A stretch of DNA of 64,000 nt, taken from positions 11,122,027 through 11,186,026 of the forward strand of contig CM067062.1 in assembly GCA_033980235.1 (NCBI GenBank), read 5' to 3'. Origin of the DNA: Diadema setosum. Its lineage: Eukaryota; Echinodermata; Echinoidea; Diadematoida; Diadematidae. Positions 1 through 11,987 of this stretch are shown one piece after another. The notes below the pieces were generated by a model. The model saw only the letters and a program-made list of their open reading frames with translations, was not told the origin of the DNA and did no database searches. Within the stretch, counting starts at the first letter, position 1; every line of letters starts with the position of its first letter. The translations under genes and the position numbers were made by a program.

Positions 1-606
1 CCTCTCCCCCTCTCTGTCTTTCTTTCTGTCTTTTTTTCTCCCATTCCAACTGTCTCTCTGTCCATTTTGCTTCCTCCTTCTATTGCCTCTCCCTTTTCCC
101 ATCTTCCACTCATTCGTCTTTCCATCTTTTCTTTGCTCTTTCCATCTCTCCCTCCCTGTCTGTCTTCTTTCTCCCATTCTAACTTTCTCTGTCTTTTTCA
201 TTCTGTCTTTTTGTACTCTCCTTCTATTTCCTTTCCATTTTCTTCTCTTGAGCTCATTCTTCCCTCCATCGTTTCCTTGTTTTTTCTCCATCTTTCTCTC
301 TTTTTTCCTTCCCATTTGTACTATCTCCTTCTCTTTCACTCTGTCCCTTTTGCTCCATCCTTCTATCCCCCTCCCTTTTCATCTTTTCTGCCTGTTCTTC
401 TCTCTATGTTTTCCTTGCTTTTTCTCTCAATGTTTCATTTTTCCTTCTCCTATTCTAACTGTCTCTATCTTTTTCACTCTATCCCCTTTGCTCCATCCTT
501 CTATTCCTCTCCTCTTCCTCTTCCACTCATTCTTCTCTCTATCTTGTCTGTGCTTTTCTTCAATCGCTTCCTGTCTCTCCCCTTCCTCTTTCAAATTTTT
601 CCTCCA
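1..606 (+). repeat. Polypyrimidine tandem repeat, about 138-bp unit, upstream of exon A
   Basis: This stretch is almost pure C/T on the plus strand. It is built of about four diverged copies of a unit that can be phased on the word TCCTTCTAT, seen near 74, 219, 358 and 496, so the spacing is about 145, 139 and 138 bp. Open frames across it (Phe/Ser/Leu/Pro only) are composition artefacts. It runs directly into the CAG acceptor at 607-609, so it forms an unusually long pyrimidine tract for exon A. It is intronic. Confidence 0.75.
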
Positions 607-609
607 CAG

Positions 610-685
610 CTCAGCATCGCGGAGACCTTTGAAGAAAGGCGAGCTCTCCGAGGAGAAATCAGAGAGCTGAGGCAGAAGAAAAATG
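610..685 (+). CDS. Exon A: smoothelin-type N-terminal helix of a smoothelin-like gene (partial gene)
   Basis: This internal exon of 76 nt (25 codons plus one base) encodes a short helix with the core EERRALRGEIRELRQ followed by a basic KKN. From memory of the family, this matches the smoothelin N-terminal domain (pattern xxERRxIRxAIRELR), which precedes a long disordered region and a C-terminal calponin-homology domain in actin-associated smoothelin proteins. The acceptor is a strong pyrimidine tract ending CCTCCACAG at 609. The donor is ATG|GTAAGA after 685. The exon starts in phase 0 and ends in phase 1, and the phase-1 end fits the acceptors of both exon X (7349) and exon B (26252). Earlier exons with the start codon must lie before base 1. 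The family assignment rests on one short helix, so it is moderately sure; coding status is surer. Confidence 0.6.
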
Positions 686-1730
686 GTAAGACAAGCAAAC
701 ATTTGTGCCTCTCTCTCTTGCACATTACGATGTCATCTAGGCTGACATTTGGTAATTTTGGAGCAAACTTGGAGCAGACAGTCTCTAAAACTTCATGTAA
801 ATCTTAAATGCACTGCGTAGAAAGCAGATCTTTGTTTCCTGTGGCATCCTATAGCACGCTTCAGCACTGCCACCGAGTCCTGTTTTTCTTCTTTGAGTCT
901 ATCTCTGCCAAAGGAAGAGTATATGAGTGGCGCAGATGAATACATCGTCAATGCACCATGTGTAGTAGCAGAAATATGACCAGCAAATAGGATAATGGAG
1001 AACAAATACAAAAGAAGGTTGAAAAAAAAACACGGATATGGATTCATTTTGCATCAAATTGATCAGCCTGACTTCACTTCTGTCACAGCTAAAGAGTCAC
1101 ATCATGAATCAATGACATAGATCTTTCAGAAGTACTGCTTGTACATCTGCAAGTCTACACCACAGTTCTGAACAAAATTACCTAAATTTCTTACACGTAT
1201 GATGACGCCCGGCAGGTCAAAGACTAAAGGGCCAAAAAATGAAAGAAGACAGTTGTGTGTGGTATTAAAAAATCGGAAACATTTTCTCTCTTTTTTTTTT
1301 TTTTTTTTTTTTTACTTCATAAGGAATATTTTCTTTAAGTATTTTGTCATATTTCATAAGGTTTCAAGTTTTCTGAAGTATGTTTTTATCATGTTCTTTA
1401 AATGCATCTCCTAACTTAAGTGGAAAGCAAATGAACCCTGTCTCTCTGAGCACTGGATTGCGACAAATTGCTCATCGCTAAATTGCTGTATGGATATGGG
1501 ATCCCTTGAACAAATTCAGGAAGATGGTTTCCGTGCCACTGCTAATCCCACTGTCTGAGCTCGAATTTTCTCAGGATTGGTTTCTCGCATCTGCTAGAAA
1601 TTCCAAGTCAGCTGTCTGCCAATGGACAGGCAGAGCCGTAGGTTGGCCGAGCTATGGCTTTAATTGGTCATTTCCACCAAATACCTTTTTGATCACGTAC
1701 AGCTTGATCTCAATTTCTTGGGGGGGGGGG

Positions 1731-2166
1731 GGTTGAGCCAGAATCAAGTTTTGTTCTTGGTATTAATACCTACAAATATGTAGAATACAAAGGAGAAATG
1801 AGGATTATTCATTTAGAAAAGTTTTGAATGAAGAGAAGTTCATTCATGATTTATCTAATGCTCTTTTAGCAAATTAGGGTTGGGCCAGAATCAGGTTTTG
1901 TTCTTGGTATTAATACCTACAAATATGTAGAATACAAAGGAGAAATGAGGATTATTCATTTAGAAAAGTTTTGAATGAAGAGAAGTTCATTCATGATTTA
2001 TCTAATGCTCTTTTAGCAAATTAGGGTTGGGCCAGAATCAGGTTTTGTTCTTGGTATTAATACCTACAAATATGTAGAATACAAAGGAGAAATGAGGATT
2101 ATTCATTTAGAAAAGTTTTGAATGAAGAGAAGTTCATTCATGATTTATCTAATGCTCTTTTAGCAG
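1731..2166. repeat. Three tandem copies of a 147-bp unit
   Basis: The word GCCAGAATCA recurs at about 1737, 1884 and 2031, an exact 147-bp period, and the copies are nearly identical (the first differs mainly at GAGCCAGAATCAAG versus GGGCCAGAATCAGG). Each copy runs through TTGGTATTAATACC and TAATGCTCTTTTAGCA. The third copy ends at about 2166. The near identity points to a recent tandem triplication. It lies just after a poly-G run (1720-1733). It has no open reading frame of note. Confidence 0.9.
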
Positions 2167-2799
2167 TGATCTTAATTTGATTGGGGTAATTTTCAACCAG
2201 ATCACACTATGGCAGAAAAGCAGGTCTGTTAATGTATTCATTTGGTATTACGGTTGTCAGTACTTTGGCTCTTTGGTCTCCATGTGTGTTCAATGATCTG
2301 ATTCATCGCAGCAAGTCCTACATAATTTATTGTAATCATCTGAAGCTGTCAAGATCATTTCATTTTACATCTTGTCTGTCACAGCAACTTGATTGATTGA
2401 TGCGTGTTCATTCAGTAGTTCAAAGGGATGATTCGAGTGAGGTCATACTTGAATAGGCACCCAACAAGGTGTTCATTCATTTCTGGCTTAATTTGTGCCT
2501 GTTACTGTTGATTGCACATAATGAATGCTGGGAAAATGGCAGATTGCTTTTCAAACATAATGCAGCAAATTGAAATGATTTCACTGTGACAGTCCTCCTC
2601 CTGCTCAGCAAAGATGTGACCCCCGTCCCACCCCCTCCCAAATGTCATTGATTGATTTCAATCCAGTGAACCATTTGAAAATGTTTAGATTGGCCAACGA
2701 AATATATGATTGCTTCATTATTTGAAGCCAAGGACAATAAGGACTTTTTGAGAGGAAATGGGCCTGTTTGCTTGTATGGCTGTATGAGGAAGATGGAGT

Positions 2800-3050
2800 T
2801 TGATCAAGAACTTCCTGTTAGTTCTGAGCACATTCTCCAAGATGCCCCGCCCAGCCCGCAATGGATGGACTCATTAAGGGATGATTACTGGCCCTGACAA
2901 TCATACGATCTCCGCCGCAGAGAACAGACGTAGTTTGCCGATTAATCACTGAGCAGTTAAATATAGCTCCAGCCGGGATAATAATAGCTTCATTCATTAG
3001 TGACAGCTTCGGAGTCCAATAATGTTTTTTCATTTCCATTTCATGATTGC
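2800..3050. promoter_or_regulatory. Candidate conserved noncoding or enhancer-like island
   Basis: This is a non-repetitive, GC-richer block in an AT-rich intron. It contains GATTAATC-type and TAATGA-like homeodomain cores, several GATA/ATTATC words and a CCGCCGCAGAG segment. The opposite-strand open frame here has no splice context. Regulatory function is inferred only from composition and lack of repeats. Confidence 0.2.
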
Positions 3051-6000
3051 GAAGATGTTCCTTTATAGAAATTATACAAAAAAAAATTGTGTGAAATGGA
3101 GTCTTCATACTATATTTGTTTTTGAAGTTTTTATTCAGAAGGCAATGATCACACATTCTCACACTCTCATAATTGGTAGCTGATGGTCAAGTTGACATTG
3201 ATTGTTTGACTGGGTTTTGACTGCTTGGTATTGATGCCCAAATTACTGTGATCATGGGTCATTCTCAGTGAGTTTGTCATAATCAATTGAATAAATTGAA
3301 TAATCAGTGCTTAGCGAATGAGGCAATTATTAACTTAGCAAAGAATGTGACTGTCTGCCAAATTTCCTTTGCTCCAAATTGACCTTGTCTCATTTGTTTA
3401 AAATATGTGCTCATCTAGATTCATCATTATTTGTATGCCATAAATGTGTGTAATATTGAAATGTGAAAGAAAAAGCAGCTGAGCCATTGTAAAGATCATA
3501 AAATGTCCACCATTTAAAAAGTCTTGAGTTATTTGTTGCTTTTACAGCATTTGTTTGTTTGTTTTCTTCATGTGTGCATTATAGTGGGATATTTATTTCC
3601 TAACCTTGTGCATTTGCATGTTCTGTCTTGTATCATATCATGTTAATTATGGCAAATATAATATTCTCTAGCCTGATTTAAAGAAATAATGTAATGTCCT
3701 TGTAATCACATATATCCACATTGCTTGCTCTCTCCTTCTCTCTGTCTTGTGTATATAGTTTTTTTTTTCATGTACTTGTCTGCTCAGTCTAATCATGGCT
3801 TTTTGATATAACAAACTCTTTGTACCCTGAACATGTTGCTGGTAGTAAAATATATTTTGCAGAAGACATGCACACAATATTTCAATATGAAAGATCTCAC
3901 ACTTCAATGTAGACTTGCTTTAAAAGAAAGAAAATGACAAGACTTTAATATGCAAGACATGCTTCTCTTGATTGGGCAAACTCTTTGGTGAGAGATATAC
4001 AGATTTCATCAGGTTTAGAGTTATATATTTTAGCAGCCTCCCTAGACCACAGGATCGAGATTTAATTGTTTCCCCATACTCCTTTTATAGTGGACAGAAA
4101 TTATCCTCTCACGATGTGAAGGACATATCTTCCATTTTAGCGCGTGGATCTGGGGTAGTCTTGTTAAATTTTTTTTTTTTTTTTTTTTTTTGGGGGGGGG
4201 GCATTTTTTTTCCCCACAGCACTGTCTGTATTTCATGTGCACCACAATAAGCTTGATAAATTGATGCTATGCACATTTTAAATATTTGTGATCAGTGACT
4301 TAACTTTTGGCAGTTTTAGTGGCTACTTCATGATTTTCACCCTTATGTCGTACATGCTGGTCAAGGGTTCACACTTGAAAGTGGGTGAAACGGGGATAAA
4401 CATGACTAGTTTTTTTGTGATTCTGGGGAAGGGGGTGGGGACTCTTGTCTGCCTATAAAGGTCACGATCACCTGCTTGGATCGCCCCACCCCTTCCCTGC
4501 CCTTACCCCCCCCCGCCCGGTGGTGGTGGGTAACGAAGTCTGGCCCATACTCGTAGCGAGCGCATATCACACGTCAGTCGTTCAGGGATTGAGAGAGGGT
4601 AAAGGAAACACACCCGTTTCAACAAGTCTGCTACCGGAGTTTGGGGGGAAATGTCTCATGGTGATCTACCCCCAGTCTTATGATTTTTCTGCACCGCAAG
4701 AGGATCGCGGTTGCTCTCGTAGATCGAGAGAAAATAGCTCCCCATGATCCGCGCTGGCATTAAAAAAGGGCAATTCTATGGATTTTGATTGTTTTTATCC
4801 ACGACTATTGGAGCTTGGAAGTGTCTTGGGAGTGAGATGATTGTGTTTTGATGGATAGCATCTCACTGAGCATATTGAGGCTTAGTGTGTCTTGGTTCTA
4901 TCGCTTCTTGTTTTCCTCTGCAATATTCATGGCTGGCAGTCCATTTAGTGCGATCATGTGAGAGTTCTTGCTTGTGTTCGCTTATCACTTTTCGAGGGGA
5001 TTCTAGTCAGTGGTGAAAGTGACAGTGAAATGACTCAGCTGTGGATTTTTTTTCCTTGAACATAACATGGGATCCTGACTTACCGCAGGCTTTGCACTGT
5101 TTATGGGGGATGACCAAGGGCTCGTGCATTGACGGAGGAAACTGCCTTCATGCTGAGAATATGACTTGGATTATGTTGTTTCCTTCTTGTTTGTCACCAC
5201 AGCACTACTACGCAATAGCAATAGATTACTGCATACCTTTGTTGCATTGATATCATCAGCATTAATTTTTTGTATGTTATTAATATAATGATCACTACAG
5301 ATATCAGCTGTTGCTGCAACTTCAAAAAAAATGCAAGCTTTAAAAGATGTTTAGTAGTTGAATGCATGTAGGATTAAATGAAATTTAACTTATTTGGTAC
5401 GTACTTGGGAGGAGACAAGAATACACTGAATTCTAAGGAGACAGAAAATAGTAATTGTAGTTATAGTGTATAAGATTTTACAACAGGAAAATCACAGTTA
5501 TAGTTTCAAAGGTTTTCATGGAAAATTGCAGTTGTAATTTACATGATTTGTACCACAGGGAAATTATAATTAAATAGTGTTTATGACTATATACAAAAAT
5601 TAGTTATGTTCATGACTTGAAGAAGCGATTATAACTTTGAAAGGAAATGATTATGTAATAACCCTGTGTGATGCATTCGTTTTGTACCCCACTCTCTCTG
5701 AGGCCTGAGGAATTTTCTCCCCCTCCATTTATATGTCCCCTTCCTCTGATATATAAATAGAGGTCAGTGGCCAATTGCCAGCAAGCTTGCACCCGATAGT
5801 ATGATTTCAGCTTGTAACCGTTACAACGCTACCTTGCAAAACCTGTGGACTGGATCCCGGGATCGTGGTGCGGCACATTTATAGCAGTGATGGATGGATC
5901 CGCACTTTGTAGTATTGCAGTCAGATGTGTGGTTCATGGTTAACCACCTGTCGTATTGCGGATAAATCAACATGTAACGTGATGTCAGCTTGAGAAGTAC

Positions 6001-7348
6001 CCAGCACATGCACAAGACAACTCTATCATGCGTATTGTGGTGCTGCTGCTGTTGCTGGTAGAGAGTATGACTTAACAGTGTAAATCAGTGTGCGATGTAC
6101 CGATTCTGATTTAGCTTCGCGGATTTGACTGGCGTATTCTCTGACTTTGTTTTCAAAACCCTTAAGAAGAAGCAGCAGATAAATATATGAGACGACACTG
6201 CTCAGTGTTTCATCTTAAGACTGACCTGCTGAGTCTGGCTGTACCCTGACATAGATATCACTGTCTTATGATGTTCAATTAATTTAAGCTGGGAGGCATT
6301 TCATTGATGACAATGATGTTGTAACAGTCTTTCCTACCTTTTGTTTTCAAAGAGAGATCTGAAATTGATTTTATGAATCATGCATTTGTGGATAATAACT
6401 GCATATTGGAGAGAGTTGGAAATATGCTGCACAAAGAAGATTGCTGGAGAACTGAATGGAGTAACATACTGGGCAGGTGTTCCTGTCAAAGACCAGTCGG
6501 TCTGCTAGGGGGAGGGGGGAACCACTGTAACCTCACTTTGCACCCCACCCCTGATTGTCCTCACCGGTTCCAGCTGATCACAAGGATGGACACATGAATT
6601 GCCATCACCCGCTGCCGCACTGATCAAACAGGAAATGCACATCTCACGAGACCCAACGATCCACCCGCAGACAACACGTTAAAGGGGCCCTACTCAAACA
6701 GCCACTCCTCTTGCCAGTCATTCCCCAAGGAGGTTATCTGTTGAGACAGTTCACTCCTGTACAGCCATCTACCAATTGGCCCACTAGATCTACTGCGTGG
6801 AGTTAACAATGGCACTCGGACACTAGTTGGTGAATTTACGATAATTGACTGGACCTGGAGTCGACTGGCTGATGCAAGTGTTGAGTTGCAATACAGGTTT
6901 TGAGAGAGGAAATCTAATTTTTCACCGTGTGAATTAGGGAAATTGAATGTGATATTCCAGAGACCTGCCAGCATTGACAAATGAACAATTCTAGACCCTG
7001 AATAACTGGGAAGAAGTTTTGCAGATATCTTGTTAATCAGTGTACGTAGAGTGAATTACTTTGGCACCCACTGATGCATCGTCATTAATATTGATTGGCT
7101 TTCCTCTAGCTCCCTTAGCTCAAGAGTCAGTGCAACAATAGTGAGTGTCTAGAAGAAAATAACTTAATCAACCATAGCGTAGGAAATATCTCTCATTTGA
7201 AATTGTCAGCTGATGAGAAGATCCTTCTTGCATAGAGTGAGTGCAGTGGAGCACATCACTTACACTGCAATCTTGATTCGAGATTGAGACTGGTATGGAT
7301 GAATCGAATTGCAACACTTGTGCGTAGATAGTGTGTACGAATTTTCAG

Positions 7349-10300
7349 TCATGGCAAAGAATAAGGACGTGAAGAAAGTTTTCGGGCTGTCCAGGCGCAA
7401 GCTGCGCTCAAAGACGTGCACTCAAAGTGACTCCAGCTTCTGCACCGAGCCAACTTTCAGCAACTTCTTTGAACAGCAGAGGGACCCAGTGATGGCCGAA
7501 GTGGCTGCGCTTGCTGCGGTTAATCTATCCTCAGACTCTCAAATGCTGCACAAGATATGGCAGAAGCTCTCGACGCTGGACAAGATCGAGCAAAAGGTGG
7601 ACTGTGCTCTGAAGAGACTTGATCACTTGGAGCAGCACGCTCATGACTTCTCTCATGAGCTCAAACCCAGCACCGAAAAGCTCAAGGAAGAATTGATGCT
7701 CACCAAAGAGGTCATCCAGGACATCATTCCCAATCTGCCTGACTTTTCAGCAGATGGTTTGGATGAGGACGATGACAGTGAAGATGAAGATAAGGATGAC
7801 AGCAGCTCAGATGAAGATCCAGATGAGACTGTTACACTGGAGAAAGACACTCTTGTAAATTCTGAAGATAGTAAGGATGACATTGAGCCAGAGCTTTTCT
7901 TCATGGAGGAGGAAATGGGAGATGGTCTTTGCACCAATCTTCATGGCTCTGACAACAGTCCTGATCAAAAGTCTGTTGAAGGTATGTACCTTGTAGACTA
8001 TCCAAGCAGTTCAGATCGATTGGATACATCTTCAACTCCATTCTCTGAAACGTATGACATTGTTAGCCCCATGGGTGCCCCTTCAGAGTTCTACCCGAAT
8101 TTATCTGAGATTTCAGGAAGCAATGATCACGATGATTTCACCATTAGAGGGGCATCAATCAAAGATACCTCTGAAATCGATGAAAACGATATGGATTCTG
8201 CAGATTTTTGTGATGATGATGATGATGAAGTTGATGATCAAGATAGCGAGGATGACTACTGGAGGATTTGCCCAAACGAGCAAGCTGGTGCTGATGGGAT
8301 GAGTAACATCCAGAGAACTAGTATGGGATTACTAGAACAAATTTCAAGGTTACAAGAGGAACTTGGTGAAACATCAACCTATGACAATAATGATGGTGGC
8401 TATGAGGATGATGATGATGGTGGTGAAGAAGAAGATGAAGAAGATTCCAGTGAGGATGGGGAATTTACTGGAGGCAACCCACAGGGGCAGACATTTGCCC
8501 TGGAACAAAGTCTTGAGAATGTGTGCCTTCCAGATATCAATGGAACTTTGGACAGTGATGATGACAAGGATGTTGATGAGCTTGAGATGCCAAGATCTGT
8601 TGCTGATGCAACAGATGTCGCAAACCTTGAGGATATTGCTACAAAATTACGGCATGTCCCACAGACTACTGATGTAGACTACTATAATATTGAGGAGTTT
8701 CAAATGATGTCATCTGGTTTAAATCAAGGAATAGATACAAATGACAGCAAAAGAAACATGAGTACAAAAAGCAATGGTGTGCCTCTTCCAATTCTCGAAG
8801 AGCAAGGACAGATTATGAGGATGCCAAGTGTAAGTGGAGACCAAAAGAGCAGTGAAGATAGCTGGGATGATGATTGTGATAGTGATTGTGACAGCAAGGA
8901 TGGCAAGAGTCACCCTTTGCATAGTGTGGGTCAGGTAGGTCTACAGCCTCAAGCTGATCAAGTGTGTGAGAATGGGAGCTCGGGGGATGCCTCTGCACAT
9001 TCATTTGGTAACTTGGGTGAAAGCGGTTTACCCTCTCGTGGCTGTGGTAGTCTTCAGGTTGATGGAGATGTTGTTCCACTGCCACTTGTGGCAGAAGAAT
9101 CCATTCCATATGTGCCACCACCTAACCCCTTTGATATTGGTGCCAGTGATGCTTATTCAACGAACAATGTTAATGAGGAGACCACTCCTTTGGACAATCA
9201 CAATGGTGAGGTTAAGTCAGAGGAAACAAAAACTCAAAATGCAGGGAATCATAGTACTAATGTTACAACTGCTAGCAAGGATGTAGATTCAGATAATGAG
9301 CAAAAGCCCAGATCTATTGCAGACAAGATAAATTGTTTCAATGCCCCCTTTGCAGAAACCTCTCGTACTCCTTTGTTTAACTCTAGAGAACGTTCATTTG
9401 TGAGGAAACTGAGAAGGTCGATCAAGAAGCAGCAAGCAGTGGAGAAGAATAGGAAGAATATGAATGACAATGCTGAATCAGTGGTTTCAGATAGTGTGCT
9501 AACAATCTTTGAGGCTTTGAAAACATTTGAAGAGAGAACTCATCAGGTGAATGTAAAAAGGTCTGAACTGAAGAGGAAACTCTCTTCAGTTGAGACCCAC
9601 CTTGGGAGAGCAAGCAATGTGATCAAATCTGTGTCTTCCGGGTCACCCCCCAACAATTCTCTGAATTCCAGCTTTCAGAAAGCTGACGAAAAAGAGGCTG
9701 TTGTCTGTAAGGCAGACAATGACAATAAAACTGCAACAAATTTCTCAACAGGTTTGAATGATGATGCAAAGGCAACCGGTCCAGATGTGGAACAGGATGG
9801 CCAAATCTTGGAAAATGGCAAGGAACACCAGATGGGGTCAGAGGTCAATGGCGTGTGTGGTTCCTCCGATCATGGAGTCGGTGGGAGCTCTGGTGATGGG
9901 GTCGTAAATCCGGCCGAAAATTCCTCTCCTGCTGCGGGGGAGGATTACATGCTTGCTGCTAATGACAAGCAAGTGGTTGATGGGGAAGTGGATAGTGGAT
10001 TGAGCCCACCTCTGCCGGCCAATGATGGGCTTGATTGCGAAAACAAACAACTACTAGAGCATGGCATCGTTGCCAAGGAAGGAAGCAATAATGTGGGAAG
10101 TTTTGAAACAGATATCATGGTAGATTTACCGGACTTAAGTGACAGCAGTGCCAAAGAACTTGCTGGTAGTGTTGACGTAAGTGATCAAAGTGCACCGGCT
10201 GATAGTGCAGGTTGTGGTCGCAGTCTTCCGGAAAATGAGATCTCAAATGCCGACAAATTGTCAACAGGTAACTCTGATGCAACGCAGGCTTCATTGTTAG

Positions 10301-11260
10301 AGAATGGTGAGAAAAATGTCTCAGGAAATGATGAAAAGCTTCCACCCCCAGTAGCCAAGAAATCCCTGCCAGCAGTGCCTTTAAAGCCAAAAGCAAGGAG
10401 TGCAGCTCAGCCAAAAGGTGATTCGTGTGCAGACAATCAGCAGAAAGAGGAGAAGACTGAGACGGCCACAAACATGCTGCCCAGTAACATCAAGAAGAAA
10501 CAGAAGGGCGGTGGGCTGAGGAGCATTCGACCAGACTTGGCAGGTCGGATCGGAGCAACAGATACTACCACTCCACCAAAGATTCCTCCTGCTGCTGCTC
10601 CAGCAAACCCTGTCCTGGAGGTTGTCAAGAGACCTGAGGGATCCAGGCGGGCGAGGATTATTCGCAGCTACCTTGAGCTTGAGAGGATCAAGAAGGAGGG
10701 AGTCAAAGCAGGCGCAGATGGGAAACCGGTCCAAATCACAGCCCCGAACCTTGGGATGCTCGAGAAGCTAAAAGGGGCTGGTACAAAGGGTATAAGCGGT
10801 GCTGGGGGAGGACTTCGTGGCTCAGATAATATGCTGGAAGAAATGATCAACATGCAACTCCTGCAGGCTATGGGAGTTAATCCTCTTGCTGTTGCTACAA
10901 CTGCTCCTTCTTCAACACCGGCTGCTGACCCATCAGTGAAACCTGAGCGGCCCTCTCACCTCGCCATCCCAGCTCCGATCAAACAGACAAAACCTGGAAA
11001 AGTAGGATCAGGGCCATCACAAGGTATCGCCAAGATAATGACAAAGTTTGGTGACAGTGCCTCATCGGGCCCAAAACAGGGTCTGTCTACCTACCACAGC
11101 AATGGAAACAAAGCATCAACATTTCCCAAAGGACTTAAGAAGCCTGGTGGTAAAATGACATACAGCGCAGAGGTGAAGGAGAATGACATTGCGATTTCAC
11201 TGAAAGAAGATAATCGTCGATTATTCATGAACAAGCTAGGACACCAACCTGGGCTTAAAG
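7349..11260 (+). CDS. Block X: giant 3.9-kb coding exon, acidic disordered protein; cassette or alternative first exon
   Basis: This is one uninterrupted coding block. From the ATG at 7351 (GTCATGG, strong context), reading on to the TGA at 11266 gives 1305 residues. Residues about 75-130 are a Leu/Lys/Glu coiled-coil-like helix. Acidic runs lie near 137-161, 285-302, 350-372 and 503-518. Basic segments include FVRKLRRSIKKQQ (about 684) and RRARIIRSYLELERIKK (about 1099). A Pro-rich AKKSLPAVPLKPKARS segment near 1002 resembles an SH3 ligand. I recognise no catalytic domain. As an exon it begins after TTTTCAG (7348) in phase 1 and ends at 11260 before GCAAGT, again in phase 1: 3912 nt, 1304 codons. 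Joined, it reads through from exon A and into exon B. Without splicing it stops two codons later (GK-stop). Its membership of the smoothelin-like gene is inferred from phase; a separate intronless gene is possible. Confidence 0.75.
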
Positions 11261-11266
11261 GCAAGT
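11261..11266 (+). other. Candidate GC-type 5' splice donor overlapping the stop codon of block X
   Basis: The bases AAAG|GCAAGT match the rare GC-AG donor consensus (AAG|GCAAGT) perfectly apart from the expected T-to-C at position +2. The stop codon TGA (11266-11268) begins at the last donor base, so use of this donor removes the stop. The resulting phase 1 fits exon B at 26252 (G+GT = Gly). No canonical GT donor in a suitable context is seen nearby. This is inferred from sequence; RNA evidence is lacking. Confidence 0.5.
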
Positions 11267-11987
11267 GAACTGAATATGCCTGCATATCAAACGCTCACTC
11301 ATTTGATGTTGAATGTTCCATGACTTGGTATACTAGAATAGAGGACCATCGTTTTTTAAGCATGGCATCTGATAGGAAACTGAATGCAATTTGTGATTGA
11401 ACACCTCAATGAATGGAAGGTATATCAACACAAGCCTGTACGAGTTGATTTCAAGTCCATTGTGACCTTTTCAGCATGACATCTTTCATTTTGATACCTT
11501 GGTAGTACCATAAAAGGAATGTCTTCAGCTCTAAGACATAAATAATGTTATAAGTTAAGAAATTATCCCTGTGCAGGAGATCATTTTAAAGAAAGAAATA
11601 AGGATTGCCTTGTTAGAATTTGAAGACTGCATCTTTATGCATGATCTAGTTTCCTTGCATCTTGTCTGATGATTAGCGAAAATTATTGTTCAAATGTGGT
11701 GGTGCATGGAATGGAATTACATAAATTACTGAATAATGGATATTATGATTTTAGGTGATTATATGGTCAATAGCTTGTGCACATACCATTTTTTCAAGTG
11801 TGCTTGCTATTTTTTATACAATTTGTATGATTATAGTGGCAGTATGTAACATGGGTGATAGATGATAGTTAAGAATGAAACATCATATGAATACTTTTAC
11901 CAATGGCCCATTATTTTCAGGATTTTTTTTTTTTTGTTTCAAAAGATTTTTTTTCTTCACAAGACCAATCAAAGTCACAGCTAAGAA

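Larger units (their letters stand above)
686..7348 (+). other. Intron between exon A and block X
   Basis: This 6.7-kb stretch is AT-rich noncoding DNA. It holds a 147-bp triplication (1731-2166), G and T/G homopolymers near 1720 and 4170-4201, and GC-richer unique islands near 2800-3050, 4440-4750 and 5650-6050. I see no coding exon with matching splice phase in it. The open frames at 4445-4747 and 6373-6597 lack acceptor/donor pairs and look like chance. If X is an alternative first exon, its promoter would lie in the last part of this region; no TATA element stands out there. Confidence 0.55.

Noticed and set aside
67..807. 246-codon open frame over the 5' polypyrimidine repeat
   Set aside because: Only its last part (610-685) has coding character; the rest is Phe/Ser/Leu/Pro from a CT-rich repeat and the frame runs through a clear donor at 686.
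8054..9286. Met/Ile-rich alternate frames inside block X
   Set aside because: They arise from GATGAT codons read out of frame; the main frame is open for 3.9 kb.
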